A stretch of DNA of 64,000 nt from Camarhynchus parvulus (GCF_901933205.1 NW_022148941.1:1-64000), one strand, 5' to 3'; shown: positions 35,701 to 46,940, numbered from the stretch's first letter. Notes: generated by a model from the sequence alone, not told the origin. A program made the numbers and translations.

Positions 35701-38700
35701 TTTTTGTGATTTTACCCCAAATTTCTGGGATTTGTTTTACCCCAAGTTCCTCAGTTTAACCGAAATTTTTGGGATTTTTTAAACCCCAAATTTCTGGGAG
35801 TTTTTCAGTCCAAATTCCAGGGTTTTCCCCCAAAATTCTGAGATTTTTTTACCCCAAATTCCTGAGGTTTAATCCAAATTTTTGGGAGTTTTTTATCCCA
35901 AATTTCTGGGACTTTATACCCCAAGTTCCTCCATTTTACCCCAAATTTTTGGGATTTTTTAGTCCAAATTCCAGGATTTTATCCCAAAATTCTGAGGTTT
36001 TTTACCCCAAATTCTTGGGATTTTATCCCAATATTTCTGGAATTCTATCCCAAAATTTTTGGATTTTTTTACCCCAAGTTCCTCCGTTTTACCCCAAATT
36101 TTTGGGATTTTTTTACCTGAAATTTCTGGGAGTTTTTTAGTCCAAATTCCAGGATTTTATCCCAAAATTCTGAGGTTTTTTACCCCAAATTCTTCAGGTT
36201 TAATCCAAACTTTTGGGATTTTTTACCCCAAATTCTTGGGATTTTTTACCCCAAATTTTGGTGATTTTACCCCAAATTTCTGGAATTTTTTTACCCCAAG
36301 TTCCTCCATTTTACCCCAAATTTTTGGGATTTTTTAAACCCCAAATTCCTGGAATTTTATCCCAAAATTCTGAAGGTTTTTACCCCAAATTCCTGAGGTT
36401 TAATCCAAATTTTTGGGATTTTTTACCCCAAATTTTTGGGATTTTTCGCCAAATTTCTGGGATTTTTTTACCCCAAGTTCATCAGTTTAACCCCAAATTT
36501 TTGGGATTTTTTTACCTAAAATTTCTGGGAGTTTTTTAGTCCAAATTCCAGGATTTTATCCCAAAATTCTGAGGTTTTTTTACCCCAAATTCCTGAGGTT
36601 TAATCCAAATTTTGGGGATTTTTTACCCCAAATTCCTGGGATTTTTGACCCCAAATTTCTGTGATTTTACCCCAAATTTCTGGAATTTTTTACCCCAAGT
36701 TCCTCAGTTTTACCCCAAATTTTTGGGATTTTTAAACCCCAAATTCCTGGAATTTTATCCCAAAATTCTGAGGTTTTTTACCCCAAATTCCTGAGGTTTA
36801 ATCCAAATTTTTGGGATTTTTTACCCCAAATTTTTGTGATTTTACGCCAAATTTCTGGGATTTTTTTACCCCAAGTTCCTCAGTTTTACCCCAAATTTTT
36901 GGGATTTTTTTACCTAAAATTTCTGGGAGTTTTTTAGTCCAAATTCCAGGATTTTATCCCAAAATTCTGAAGTTTTTTACCCCAAATTCCTCAGGTTTAA
37001 TCCAAATTTTGGGGATTTTTTTACTCCAAATTCTTGGGATTTTTTACCCCAAATTTTGGTGATTTTACCCCAAATTTCTGGAATTTTTTTACCCCAAGTT
37101 CCTCAAATTTACCCCAAATTTTGGGGATTTTTTTACCTAAAATTTCTGGGATTTTTTTAGTCCAAATTCCAGGATTTTATCCCAATATTCTGAGGTTTTT
37201 TATCCCAAATTCCTCAGGTTTAATCCAAATTTTTGGGATTTTTTACTCCAAATTTTTGGGATTTTTTACCCCAAATTTTTGTGATTTTATCCCAAAATTT
37301 CTGGCATTTTATACCCCAAATTCCTGAGTTTTAATCCAAATTTTTGGGATTTTTTTTACACCAAGTTCCTCAGTTTTACCCCAAATTTTTGGCAGTTTTT
37401 TAGTCCAAATTCCAAGATTTTATCCCAAAATTCGGAGGTTTTTTATCCCAAATTCCTCAGTTTTATATCACATTTCTGGGGTTTTTTTACCCCAAATTTT
37501 GGGAGATTTTTGGGGGAATTTTTGGAAATGTTCGGGGTATTTTTTCAGGTATTTTGGGAGATTTTGGGGAATTTTGGGGAGGTTTTTTGATGTATTTTTT
37601 GGGTATTTTTGGAAGGTTTTTGGAGGATTTTGGAAAAAAATTTTGGGGGATTTTTGAGGGGATTTTAGAGGATCTTGGAGGGATTTTTGGGGGATTTTGG
37701 GGGGATTTTTGGGTAATTTTTGTGGGATTTTTTGGGTAATTTTTGTGGGATTTTTGGGAGATTTTTCTGGGATTTTTGGGTAATTTTTGTGGGATTTTTG
37801 GGAGATTTTTGTGGGATTTTTTGGGAGATTTCTGTGGGATTTTTGGGTATTTCTGTGGGATTTTTGGGGTATTTTTGTGGGATTTTTGGGAGATTTTTGT
37901 GGGATTTTTGGGGTATTTTTGTGGGATTTTTTGGGTATTTCTGTGGGATTTCTGTGGGATTTTTGGGAGATTTCTGTGGGATTTTTTGTGGGATTTTTTG
38001 GAGATTTTTCTGGGACTTTTTGGGAGATTTTTGTGGGATTTTTGGGTATTTTTCTAGGATTTTTGGGAGATTTTTCTGGGATTTTGGGGGAATTTTTGTG
38101 GGATTTTTGGGGTATTTTTGTGGGATTTTTGGGAGATTTTTGTGGGATTTTTGTGGGAATATTTTGGAGATTTTTGGGGGATTTTAAGGAGATTTTTGTG
38201 GGATATTTTGGGTATTTTTCTGGGATTTTTGGGGAGATTTTTGTGGGAATTTTTGGGAGATTTTTGTGGGATTTTTGTGGGATTTTTTGGGTAATTTTTG
38301 TGGGATTTTTCAGGTAATTTTTGTGGGATTTTTTTAGGTATTTTTGTGGGACTTTTTGGGAGATTTTTGTGGGATTTTTTGGGTAATTTTTGTGGGATTT
38401 TTTAGGTATTTTTGGGGGATTTTTGGGAGATTTTTGTGGGATTTTTTAGGAGATTTTTATGAGATTTTTGGGTAATTTTTGTGGGACTTTTGGGAGATTT
38501 TTGTGGGATTTTTTGGGTATTTTTTGGGACTTTTTGGGAGATTTTTCTGGGATTTTTTGGGTATTTTTGTGGGATTTTTGGGGGTATTTTTGTGGGATAT
38601 TTTGGGTATTTTTGTGGGATTTTTGGGGAGATTTTTCTGGGATTTTTCGGGAGATTTTTGTGGGATTTTTGGGACATTTTTGTGGGATTTTTGGGAGATT

Positions 38701-41700
38701 TTTGTGGGATATTTTGGGTATTTTTTGGGATTTTTGTGGGATTTTTTGGGAGATTTTTGTGGTATTTTGGGGGTATTTTTGTGGGATTTTTTGGGCTATT
38801 TTTGTGGGATTTTTGGGGGAGCTTTTGTGGGATTTTTTGGGAGATTTTTCTGGGATTTTGGGGAGATTTTTGTGGGATTTTTTGGGCAATTTTTGTGGGA
38901 TTTTTTTGGGATTTCTGTGGGATTTTTTGGGGGATTTTTTCGGTATTTCTGTGGGATTTTTTGGGTATTTTTGTGGGAATTTTTAGGAGCTTTTTGTGGG
39001 ATTTTTTTGGGATTTCTGTGGGATTTTTTGTGGGACTTTTTGGGTAATTTTTGTGGGATATTTTGGGTGATTTTATGGGATTTTTGGGGTATTTCTGTGG
39101 GATTTTTGTGGGATTTTTGGGAGATTTCTGTGGGATTTTTTGGGAGAATTTTGTGGGATTTTTGGGAGATTTTTCTGGGACTTTTTGGGAGATTTTTCTG
39201 GGATTTTTGGGTATTTTTTTGGGATTTTTGGGTAATTTTTGTGGGATTTTTTGGGAGATTTCTGTGGGATTTTTGGGAGATTTTTCTGAGATTTTTTGGG
39301 TAATTTTTGTGGGACTTTTTGGGAGATTTTTGTGGGATTTTTTGTGAGATTTTTGTGAGATTTTTGGGTATTTTTGTGGGATTTTTGGGGTATTTTTGTG
39401 GGATATTTTGGGTATTTTTTAGGAGATTTTTTAGGAGATTTTTGGGGGATTTTTTGGGAGATTTTTGTGAGAATTTTTGGGAGATTTTTGTGGGATTTTT
39501 TTGGTATTTTTTGGGTATTTTTCTGGGATTTTTGGGAGATTTTTGTGGGATTTTTTTGGGATTTCTGTGGGATTTTTTTGTGGGATTTTTTGGGAGATTT
39601 TTCTGGGATTTTTTGGGGGTTTTTTGTGGGATTTTTGGGAGATTTTTGTGGGATATTTTGGGTATTTTTGGGGATTTTTGGGGTATTTTTGTGGGATTTT
39701 TTGGGGTATTTTTGTGGGATTTTTGGGGAGATTTTGGGGGGATTTTTTGGGAAATTTTGTGGGAATTTTTGGGAGATTTTTGGGGGATTTTAGGAGATTT
39801 TTGTGGGATTTTTTGGGAGATTTTTGGGGGAGTTTTTGGGAGATTTTTCTGGTATTTTTTGGGAGATTTTTGTGGGATTTTTTGGGAGATTTTTGGGGGA
39901 TTTTTTGGGAGATTTTTGGGGGATTTTTAGGAGATTTTTCTGGGATTTTTGGAGGTATTTTTGATGCATTTTGGGGTGTTTTTGGAAGGTTTTTGGAGGA
40001 TTTTGAAAAGAATTTTTGGGGGATTTTTGAGGGGATTCTGGAGGATCTTGGAGGGATTTTGGGGGATTTTGGGGGAATTATTGTAGGATATTTTGTGGGA
40101 TTTTTTGGGTATTTTTCTAGGATTTTTGGGGTATTTTTGTGGGATTTTTCGGGAGATTTTTGTGGGATTTTTTGGGAGATTTTTGTGGGAAATTTTGGGA
40201 GATTTTGGGGGGATTTTTAGGAGATTTTTCTGGGATTTTTTGGGTAATTTTTGTGGGATTTTTTGGGTATTTTGGTGGGATTTTTTGGCAGATTTTCTGG
40301 GATTTTTTGGGAGATTTTTGTGGGATTTTTGAGTATTTTGGTGGGATTTTTTGGGTATTTTTGAGAGATTTTTGTGAGAGTTTTCTGGGATTATTGGGGG
40401 ATTTTTGTGGGATTTTTTGGGAGATTTTGCTGGGATTTTTGGGGAGATTTTTGTGGGAATTTTTTGGTTGGTTTTTGTGGGATTTTTTGGGAGATTTTTG
40501 TGGAATATTTTGGGAGATTTTTGGGGGATTTTGTGTGAGATTTTTGTGGAATATTTTGGGAGATTTTTGGGTATTTTTGTGGGATTTTTGGTGAGATTTT
40601 TGCGAGATTTTTTGGGGATTTTTGTGAGATTTTTTGTGGGATTTTTTGAGGAAATTTTTGGATATTCTGGAGGTGGTTTTGGGCTTCTCACCTTGGTCTC
40701 TCGGGCGATTTTGGTTTTCTGGTGCAGCAGGTAACTCACGATGGCCTCGCGCTCGTACAGGAACCCGTCCGGGCTGGGGGCACAAATCCCAAAATTATTT
40801 GGGGTCGGGGGAATAAAAACCACGAAATTTTGGGGGGTTTTGGGGTGGGCTTTGGGTATTTTTGGGGTGTTTTGAGGGATTTTAGGGCGATTTTGGGTTG
40901 GTTTGGGGGGATTTTTTGGGCTCCTCAGGGGTTTTTGGGGTGTTTTGGGGTTCTGGGGGGGATTTTTGGGATATTTTTGGGGCTGGTTTGGGGCAGTTTT
41001 GGGATATTTTGGGGGTCCTGGGGGGGTTTTGAGGGGGATTTTTGAGATTTCTTGGGGATTTGGGGTGTTTGGGGGGGGGGGTTGTGGGTGCTGAGGGGAA
41101 TTTGGGGCACCCTGAAATTATTTGGGGTCGGGGGAATAAAAACCATGAAATTTTGGGGGGTTTTGGGGTGGGTTTTGGGTATTTTTGGGGTGTTTTGGGG
41201 GATTTTAGGGGGATTTTGGGTTGGTTTTGGGGGATTTTGGGTTGGTTTTGGGGATTTTTGGGGGGATTTTGGGATGTTTTGGGGGATTTTTGGGCTCCTC
41301 AGGGGTTTTTGGGGTCCTGGGGGGGATTTTTGGGATATTTTTGGGGCTGGTTTGGGGCAGTTTTGGGACATTCTGGGGGTCCTGGGGGGTTGGGGGGTTT
41401 TTGAGGGGGGATTTTTGGGGTTTCTTGGGGATTTGGGGTATTTTGGGGCTGCTGGGGGGGAATTTGGGGAACCCTAAAATTATTTGGGGCACCCTGAAAT
41501 TATTTGGGGTCGGGGAAATAAAAACCATGAAATTTTGGGGGGTTTTGGGGTGGGTTTTGGGTATTTTTGGGGGATTTTAGGGGGATTTTGGGTTGGTTTT
41601 GGGGGATTTTTGGGGGCTGCCAGGGAGGTTTTGGGGTCCTGGGGGGGATTTTTGGGATATTTTTGGGGCTGGTTTTGGGCAGTTTTGGGGGCATTTTTGG

Positions 41701-44700
41701 GGGTATTTCGGGGCTGGTTTGGGGGCTTTTTTTTTGGATATTTTGGGGATGTTTTGTGGGTATTTTTGTGGGAATTTTGGGGTTATTTTGGGGGTATTTC
41801 TGTCGCTATTCCAGGGCTGTTTTGGTGTTACTTTTTGTGGCTATTTCGGGGCTGTTTTGGGGGCATTTTTTGGGATATTTTGGGGATGTTTTGTGGGTAT
41901 TTTTGGGTCCATTTTGGGGCTGTTTTGTGGGTATTTCAGGGCTATTTTGTGGGTATTTTTGTGGGAATTTTGGGGTTATTTTGTGGGTATTTCTGTGGCT
42001 ATTTTGGGGCTATTTTGCGGTTATTTTCTGGCTATTTCAGGGCTGTTTTGGAGGCATTTTTGTGGCAATTTTGGGGTTATTTTGGGGGTATTTCTGTGGG
42101 TATTTCGGGGCTATTATGGGGTATTTTCCTGGGTATTTTGAGGCTGTTTTGAGGGTATTTTTGCGGCTATTTCAGGGCTATTTTGCGGTTATTTTCTGGC
42201 TATTTCAGGGTTGTTTTGGGGGTATTTTGGAGGCTATTTTGGGGTTATTTTGTGGGTATTTTTGTGGATATTTCGGGGTTGTTTTGGGGTATTTTGGTGG
42301 CTATTTTGGGGTTATTTCGTGGGTATTTTTGTGGCTATTTTGTGGGTATTTTTGTGGATATTTCGGGGTTGTTTTGGGGGTATTTCTGTGGGTATTTCAG
42401 GGCTGTTTTGGGAGTATTTTCATGGATATTTCGGGGCTGTTCCTGTGGCTATTTCAGGGTTATTTTGTGGGTATTTTTTGTGGGTATTTTGGTGCTGTTT
42501 TGGGGGCACTTCTGTGGGTATTTCAGGGCTGTTTTGAGGGTATTTTTGCAGCTATTTTGGGGGTATTTCTGTGGCTATTTCAGGGCTATTTTATGGTTAT
42601 TTTCTGGGTATTTCTGGGCTGTTTCAGGGGCATTTTTGAGGATATTTCAGAGCTATTTTGGGGGTATTTTTGTGGCTATTTCGGGGCTGTTTTGGGGTTA
42701 TTTTCGTGAGTATTTTGGGGTTATTTTGGGGGTATTTCTGTGGGTTTTTCAGGGCTATTTTGGGGAGTATTTTTGGGGCTATTTCACGGCTGTTTTGGGG
42801 GCATTTCTGTGGGAATTCCAGGGCTGTCTTGGGGTTATTTTCATGGCTATTTTGGGGCTGCTTTGTGGGTATTTCTGTGGGTATTTTGGGGTATTTCTGT
42901 GGCTATTTCGGGGCTGTTTTAGGGGTATTTTTGTGGCTATTTATGGGCTATTTTGTGGGCATTTTTATGGGAATTTTGGGGCTGTTTTGGGGATATTTTT
43001 ATGAATATTTCTGGGCTGTTTTGAGGGTATTTCTGTGGCTATTTTGGGGGTATTTTTCTGGCTATTTTGGGTCTCTTGGGGGCATTTTTGAGGGTATTTC
43101 AGGGCTGTCTTGGGAGTATTTTTGTGGCTATTTTGGGGCTGTTTTGGGGGTATTTTGGGGCTTTTATGAGATATTTTCAGGGCTGTTTTGGGGACATTTT
43201 CGTGGGCATTTCGGGGCTATTTCGTGGGTATTTTTGTGCCTATTTTGTGGCAATTTTGGGGTTATTTTGGGGGTATTTCTGTGGGTATTTCAGGGCTATT
43301 TTTGGGGTATTTTTGTGGGAATTTTGGGCCATTTTGTGGGGCTGTTTTGTGGCTATTTCAGGGCTGTTTTGGGGGCATTTTTGTGGGTATTTCGGGGCTA
43401 TTATGGGGTATTTTCCTGGGTATTTTGAGGCTGTTTTGAGGGTATTTTTGTGGCTATTTCAGGGTTATTTTATGGTTATTTTCTGGGTATTTCTGGGCTG
43501 TTTTAGGGGCATTTTTGAGGATATTTCAGAGCTATTTTGGGGGTATTTCTGTGGGTATTTCAGGGTTATTATGGGGCATTTTTGTGGGTATTTTGGGGCT
43601 ATTTTTGGGGTATTTTTGTGTGAATTTTGGGCCGTTTTGTGGGGATTTTTGCAGCTATTTCAGGGCTGTTTTGGGGTTATTTTCATGGGTATTTAAGGGC
43701 TATTTTGGGGGCATTTTTGTGGATATTTTGGGGCTGTTCTGAGGGTACTTTTGAGGGTATTTCGGGGCTGTTTTGTGGATATTTTTGTGTGAATTTTGGG
43801 GCTATTTTGGGGGTATTTTTGTGAGAATTTCGGGCCGTTTTGTGGGTATTTTTTGTGACTATTTTGGGGTTGTTTTGGGGACATTTTTGTGGCTATTTCA
43901 GGGCTGTTTTGGGGGTATTTCTGTGGATATTTTGGGGCTGTTTTGGGGACATTTTTGTGGGAATTTTGGGGTTATTTTGGGGGTATTTCGGGGCTATTTT
44001 GGGGAGTATTTTTGGGGCTATTTTGGGGTTATTTTGGGGCTATTTTGGGAGTATTTTTGTGGGAATTTTGGATTGTTTTGTGGGTATTTTTGTGGCTATT
44101 TTGTGGGTATTTCTGTGGGTATTTCGGGGCTGGTTTGAGGGTATTTCTGTGGGTATTTCGGGGCTATTATGGGGTATTTTCATGGGTATTTTGAGGGTGT
44201 TTTTGTGGCTATTTCAGGGCTATTTTGCGGTTATTTTCTGGCTATTTCAAGGCTGTTTTGGGGGCATTTTTGTGGGAATTTTGGGGTTATTTTGGGGGTA
44301 TTTCTGTGGGTATTTCGGGGCTATTTTGGGGGTATTTTTGTGGGAATTTTGGGCCGTTTTGTGGGGATTTTTTGTGGCTATTTCAGGGCTGTTTTGGGGG
44401 CATTTCTGGGGATATTTTGGGGCTATTTTGGGGTTATTTTCATGGATATTTCGGGGCTGTTTGGGGGTATTTTTGTGGGAATTTTGGGCTGTTTTGTGGG
44501 GATTTCTGTGGGAATTTCATGGGTATTTTGTGGGTATTTTTGTGGGTATTTTGGGGCTGTTTTGGGGGTATTTTTTGTGGGAATTTCAGGGCTGTCTTGG
44601 GGTTATTTTCACGGCTATTTTGGGGCTGTTTTGGGGGTATTTCTGTGGCTATTTCAGGGCTGTTTTAGGAGCATTTTTGTGGATATTTTGGGGCTGTTTT

Positions 44701-45741
44701 GGGGGCATTTTTGAGGGTATTTTGAGGCTGTTTTGGGGGTATTTTTGTGGGAATTTTGGGGTTATTTTGGGGGTATTTCTGTGGGTATTTCGGGGCTATT
44801 TTGTGGGTATTTTCATGGCTATTTCAGGGCTGGTTTGGGGGTATTTTTGAGGATATTTCAGAGCTGTTTTGGGGTTTTTTTTTTTTTGGGAATTTTGGGC
44901 CGTTTTGTGGGGATTTCTGTGGGAATTTCGGGGCTATTTTGTGGGTATTTTGGGGCTGTTTTGGGGGTATTTTTGTGAGAGTTTCAGGGCTGTTTTGGAG
45001 GTATTTTCATGGGTATTTCAGGGCTGTTTTGGGGGCATTTTTGAGGATATTTCAGAGCTACTTTGGGGTTACTTTCATGGGTATTTCAGGGCTGTTTGGG
45101 GGGTTTTTGTGGATATTTTGGGGTTGTTTGGGGGGGCATTTCTGTGGATATTTCGGGGCTGTTTTGTGGATATTTTGGGGCTATTATGGGGTATTTTCGT
45201 GGGCATTTTGAGGCTATTTTGTGGGTATTTTTGCAGCTATTTCGGAGCTGTTTTGGGGGTATTTTTAAGGTGATTTCGGGCCAGTTTTGGGGGTATTTTT
45301 AAGGTGATTTCGGGCCAGTTTTGGGGGTATTTTTAAGGCGATTTTGGGCCAGTTTTGGGGGTACTTTTTAAGGCGATTTCGGGGCAGCTTTGGAGCTGAT
45401 CCGCGGGTATCCTGGGAATACCTAGGAGCTACTCGCTGGGTATTTTTGCGGGTATTTCGGGGGCATTTCGAGGCTCACTCACGTCACCACGGGGTCCCGG
45501 CAGGGCTGCAGGGACAGGCAGCAGCAATCGAAATCCTTGATGGCGTCACGTCCCACCCGCACCCGCTGCGTGCCGTAACCCGAGGCAGCTGCGAGGGATA
45601 AAAAAGGCACCGATGTCACGTCCCGAGCGTGTCCCCAAAGTCCCCGAAGCCATCCCGGTGCCGGGCGCCACCTGTATCCTTCTTCCTCTCGTGGTAGCTG
45701 TACACGGCCCCGGCCGTGCAGTTCTTGCCGTGCCGCGTCAT
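23640..45741 (-). CDS. NOSIP: NOSIP, nitric oxide synthase-interacting protein (U-box-type E3 ligase)
   Basis: Eight coding exons: 45,741-45,672; 45,588-45,483; 40,773-40,692; 35,444-35,306; 32,394-32,318; 28,434-28,243; 24,412-24,304; 23,711-23,640. All junctions are GT-AG with matching phase except one noted below. The product starts [20 protein letters not shown] (NOSIP N-terminal zinc-finger-type region), then a split U-box with [17 protein letters not shown] and [19 protein letters not shown] charged linker follows, then [11 protein letters not shown], the RCPMSG half of the second RING-like part, [16 protein letters not shown], and ends [13 protein letters not shown]. Expected length is 282 aa against about 301 in mammals; the linker is shorter. 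NOSIP binds eNOS and nNOS and promotes their relocation, and acts as an E3 ligase. Exon 6 as assembled is two bases short, which would cause a stop in exon 7; intact copies of that segment sit in the adjacent array. Confidence 0.97.
23712..24303. repeat. NOSIP intron 7: CCCCAAATTTACCC array
   Basis: Units CCCCAAATTCACCC, CCCCAAATTTACCC and CCCCAAAAATGCAACAAAGAG. No exon other than the flanking ones. Confidence 0.85.
24304..24412 (-). CDS. NOSIP: NOSIP coding exon 7
   Basis: 109 bp. Acceptor ATCCCACAG, donor GTGGGG after CTGCAGCGG. With two bases from exon 6 it reads [18 protein letters not shown], then [18 protein letters not shown], matching the NOSIP C-terminal U-box half. The alternative AG nine bases downstream (CTCAG) would break the family alignment. 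Confidence 0.93.
24413..26600 (-). repeat. NOSIP intron 6, exon-7 acceptor echo array
   Basis: Roughly 40-50 bp units. On the minus strand they read GGCTCAGTGGTCACTGTGGTCACTCTGTCCATCC and so on. Many units contain ATCCCACAG/AGGCTCAGTGGTCACT or CCCCCAG/GGGCTCAGTGG, which equal the true acceptor and first 16 nt of exon 7. Examples lie at about 24,959, 25,517, 25,629, 25,727, 26,175 and 26,276. Other units replace CCCACAGA with CATGTGTCCATG. The whole array is open in several minus frames because the unit lacks stop codons. Confidence 0.9.
26600..28242 (-). repeat. NOSIP intron 6, exon-6 donor echo array (about 11 copies of 75 coding bases)
   Basis: TCAGTGGTCACTCAGGGCTATCAATGG units carry embedded copies of the exon 6 3' end at about 28,098-28,170, 27,930-27,998, 27,777-27,850, 27,580-27,652, 27,364-27,430, 27,215-27,290, 27,070-27,135, 26,970-27,036, 26,850-26,920, 26,760-26,830 and 26,640-26,700. 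The best copies (28,098 and 27,580) encode [18 protein letters not shown], then AVLRPS and a GTGAGTGACC donor without a break. Copies become more degenerate with distance from the exon. None has an acceptor of its own that I can see. Confidence 0.92.
28243..28434 (-). CDS. NOSIP: NOSIP coding exon 6 (two bases short as assembled)
   Basis: 192 bp. Acceptor GTGTCCGGCAG, donor GTGAGT (28,237-28,242). Reads [35 protein letters not shown], then [18 protein letters not shown]. After that the sequence is ACCCCTGCGCGTGCTCC where array copies have ACCCCCTGTGCCGTGCTCC. Family alignment needs [11 protein letters not shown], so two single-base losses are inferred between about 28,255 and 28,266. With them restored the exon is 194 bp and the phase to exon 7 is correct. 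Confidence 0.9.
28435..29740. repeat. GGACACACGGAC / GGACGGACAGAC array
   Basis: Tetramer-hexamer mosaic of GGAC, ACAC, AGAC and GGATGGAC units in NOSIP intron 5. On the gene's strand it is a 1.3-kb pyrimidine-rich tract (TGTCCGTGTGTCCG) ending exactly at the exon 6 acceptor. A more irregular core lies at about 28,800-29,000. Confidence 0.9.
29740..30285. repeat. AAAATTAACCCAAAATCACCC array
   Basis: A/T-richer array of 10-22 bp units within NOSIP intron 5. No exon was seen. Confidence 0.85.
30290..32317. repeat. GGTCACTCATT / GGTCACTCAGT array
   Basis: About 11-bp units fill 2 kb up to the exon 5 donor. On the gene's strand the unit is TGAGTGACCAA. The donor itself is GTGAGTGACC, so the array is an iteration of the 5' splice site sequence. 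All three plus-strand frames stay open for about 700 codons, purely because of the unit. Confidence 0.92.
32318..32394 (-). CDS. NOSIP: NOSIP coding exon 5
   Basis: 77 bp. Reads [20 protein letters not shown], then ESLARP; donor GTGAGT (32,312-32,317). Two AGs nine bases apart (exon start 32,394 or 32,385) both keep the frame, differing by the residues APG. Confidence 0.95.
32395..33065. repeat. AAAATGGCCCAAAATAACCC array
   Basis: Units CAAAATAACC and AAAATGGCCC, 10-13 bp, in NOSIP intron 4 next to exon 5. No exon was seen. Confidence 0.85.
33065..35305 (-). repeat. CCCCCAAAATCC array with four exon-4 donor echoes
   Basis: C-rich array (G-rich on the gene's strand) with embedded copies of the exon 4 3' end at about 34,541-34,605, 34,341-34,405, 33,477-33,540 and 33,136-33,195. 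The minus strand of the best copies encodes [13 protein letters not shown] or similar and then GGTGAGAG, the same as the true exon 4 donor region at 35,301-35,350. Confidence 0.85.
35306..35444 (-). CDS. NOSIP: NOSIP coding exon 4 (linker)
   Basis: 139 bp. Acceptor TTGGGGCGCAG, donor GTGAGA (35,300-35,305). Reads [20 protein letters not shown], then [15 protein letters not shown] and TPGGSG. The R/Q/E-rich helix and RGFLE motif match the NOSIP linker. The last ~16 codons are Gly/Pro-rich and are the part echoed in intron 4. Confidence 0.93.
35540..37510. repeat. CCCCAAATTTTTGGGATTTTTT array
   Basis: Higher-order repeat of about 100-250 bp built from ACCCCAAATTCCTGAGGTTTAATCC-like units. It fills the 3' half of NOSIP intron 3. 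No exon was seen. Confidence 0.85.
37510..40690. repeat. GGGATTTTTGGGAGATTTTTGTG array
   Basis: About 20-25 bp units over 3.2 kb, directly downstream of the exon 3 donor. The composition is T/G on the plus strand. No exon was seen. Confidence 0.88.
40692..40773 (-). CDS. NOSIP: NOSIP coding exon 3 (U-box second half)
   Basis: 82 bp. Acceptor TTGTGCCCCCAG, donor GTGAGA. Reads [19 protein letters not shown], then TKIARETK; ends at codon 86, phase 0. Confidence 0.96.
40790..41700. repeat. Three tandem units of about 330-370 bp upstream of exon 3
   Basis: Each unit begins with AATTATTTGGGGTCGGGG and AATAAAAACC (starts near 40,793, 41,115 and 41,498) and continues with TTTTGGGGTGGGTTTTGGG. Similarity reaches to within about 20 bp of the exon 3 acceptor but does not clearly include exon sequence. 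Confidence 0.8.
41700..45400. repeat. GGGGGTATTTTTGTGGGTATTTC array
   Basis: 3.7 kb of 23-26 bp units (variants GGCTATTTTGG, GGGCTGTTTTGG, CATGGGTATTTC) fill most of NOSIP intron 2. No exon was seen. Confidence 0.9.
45483..45588 (-). CDS. NOSIP: NOSIP coding exon 2 (U-box first half)
   Basis: 106 bp. Acceptor CCCTCGCAG, donor GTGAGT. Reads [20 protein letters not shown], then [14 protein letters not shown]. Intron 1 is only 83 bp (45,589-45,671) and is not repetitive. Confidence 0.97.
45672..45741 (-). CDS. NOSIP: NOSIP coding exon 1
   Basis: 70 bp of coding sequence from ATG at 45,741. Reads [20 protein letters not shown], then KDT. Donor GTGGCG, a weaker GT site. The ATG is in the fixed NOSIP N-terminus, so the start is certain. 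Confidence 0.97.
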
Positions 45742-45873
45742 GGCCGCGCCTCAGCGGATCCGCGACGCTCCTGGAGGGATGGAGAGCAGAATTTAAAGGG
45801 GTTCCTGGAGGTTTTTTGGGGTTTTTTGGGTTTTTTTGGGGTTTTTGGGGGTTTGGGCGCGCGGCTCCCTCAC

Positions 45874-45960
45874 GGCCGGCACTGGGGTGACACCGGAAGG
45901 CGGAAGTGGCGAAGCGGAAGCGCGGCGGGTAAAAGGGTCCGGGTGGGCGCAGCGTTTTGG
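45874..45960 (-). other. NOSIP: Probable NOSIP 5' noncoding exon
   Basis: On the minus strand a GTGAGG donor (45,868-45,873) follows GTGCCGGCC. A CCATCCCTCCAG acceptor (exon starts 45,770) precedes the ATG exon, giving a 103-bp 5'UTR intron. The exon contains three TTCCGC/CTTCCGG ETS-type strings. Its outer boundary is an estimate. Confidence 0.55.
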
Positions 45961-46940
45961 TTCCGCCCCCTCCCCCTCCCCCCGTCTCTCAGCTCCCAGT
46001 TTACACCAGTTCCGCCCAATAGCTCTCAGCAGCTTAGCCACGCCCCCTCCGTGCTGTTCCAAGCCCCGCCCCTACAGGGAGAAAGCCCCGCCTCTTTTAT
46101 TTCTCTCTGCCACGCCCTTGCCCCGCCCTATCCCTATAGAAAATTCCTGGCCCCGCCCCTTTATCGCCTATAGACGCGGCTTGGCCCCGCCCCTAAGGGC
46201 TCCCGCCGCCGTCTGGCCACGCCCCTTTCCCATATATGGAAGTGGCAAACCCCGCCTCTTTAGCACCTATAGATGCCAGCGGGCCCCGCCCCTTCAGAAG
46301 GTCCGCTATTGTGTGGCCACGCCTCCTTTCCATATATGGAAACGCTTAACCCCGCCCCTTTAATTGATTATAGAAACAGCTTAGCCCCGCCCCTAAGGGC
46401 TCCCGCCGCCGTCTAACCACGCCCATTTTCCATATATGGAGGCTTTAAACTCCGCCCTTTAAGCGCCTATAGAAACCGCTTAGCCCAGCCCCTACGGGCT
46501 CCCGCCAGCGTCTAACCACGCCCCTTTTCCATATATGGAGGCTTTCACCCCGCCCTTTTGTCGCAGCTTGGCCCCGCCCCTCAGCGCTCCCTCTCCCGTG
46601 TGACCACGCCCCTTTTCCATATATGGACGCGCCTAACCCCGCCCTTTTGTCACCGCGTCGCCCCGCCCCCTCAGCGCTCCCGCCACTGCACGGCCCCGCC
46701 CCTTTGCCCATTTACGGCAGGGCTTGGCCCCGCCCCTTTCCCCCTCCCCGACATTGTCTCCCCGCGCCGCTTGCCCCGCCCCTTTTCCCTTATACGGCCA
46801 CGCACCGACCCCGCCCCTCTCCCCCTATTGGCCCGGGCCGGCCCCGCCCCCTCCCGCCGCGCTCCCGCCGGCGCGCGGCCCCGCTCGGGCCCCGCGCGGT
46901 GCAGTGTGGGAGGAAGCGGCGGCGCGCGGCCCCGCTCCAT
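45960..46940. promoter_or_regulatory. Bidirectional NOSIP-PRR12 promoter with five CArG boxes in tandem modules
   Basis: The two genes are head to head, with ATGs 1.29 kb apart. A tandem array of about 100-bp modules fills 46.13-46.65 kb. Each module carries the perfect CArG (SRF) consensus CCATATATGG, at 46,230-46,239, 46,330-46,339, 46,430-46,439, 46,529-46,538 and 46,617-46,626. Each also has an upstream CCACGCCC Sp/KLF-type box, CCCCGCCC boxes and a GCCTATAGA string. Downstream to 46,900 are further degenerate GC-box modules without CArG boxes. The spacing of 88-100 bp is regular. SRF binding is inferred from the consensus, not shown. Confidence 0.75.
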
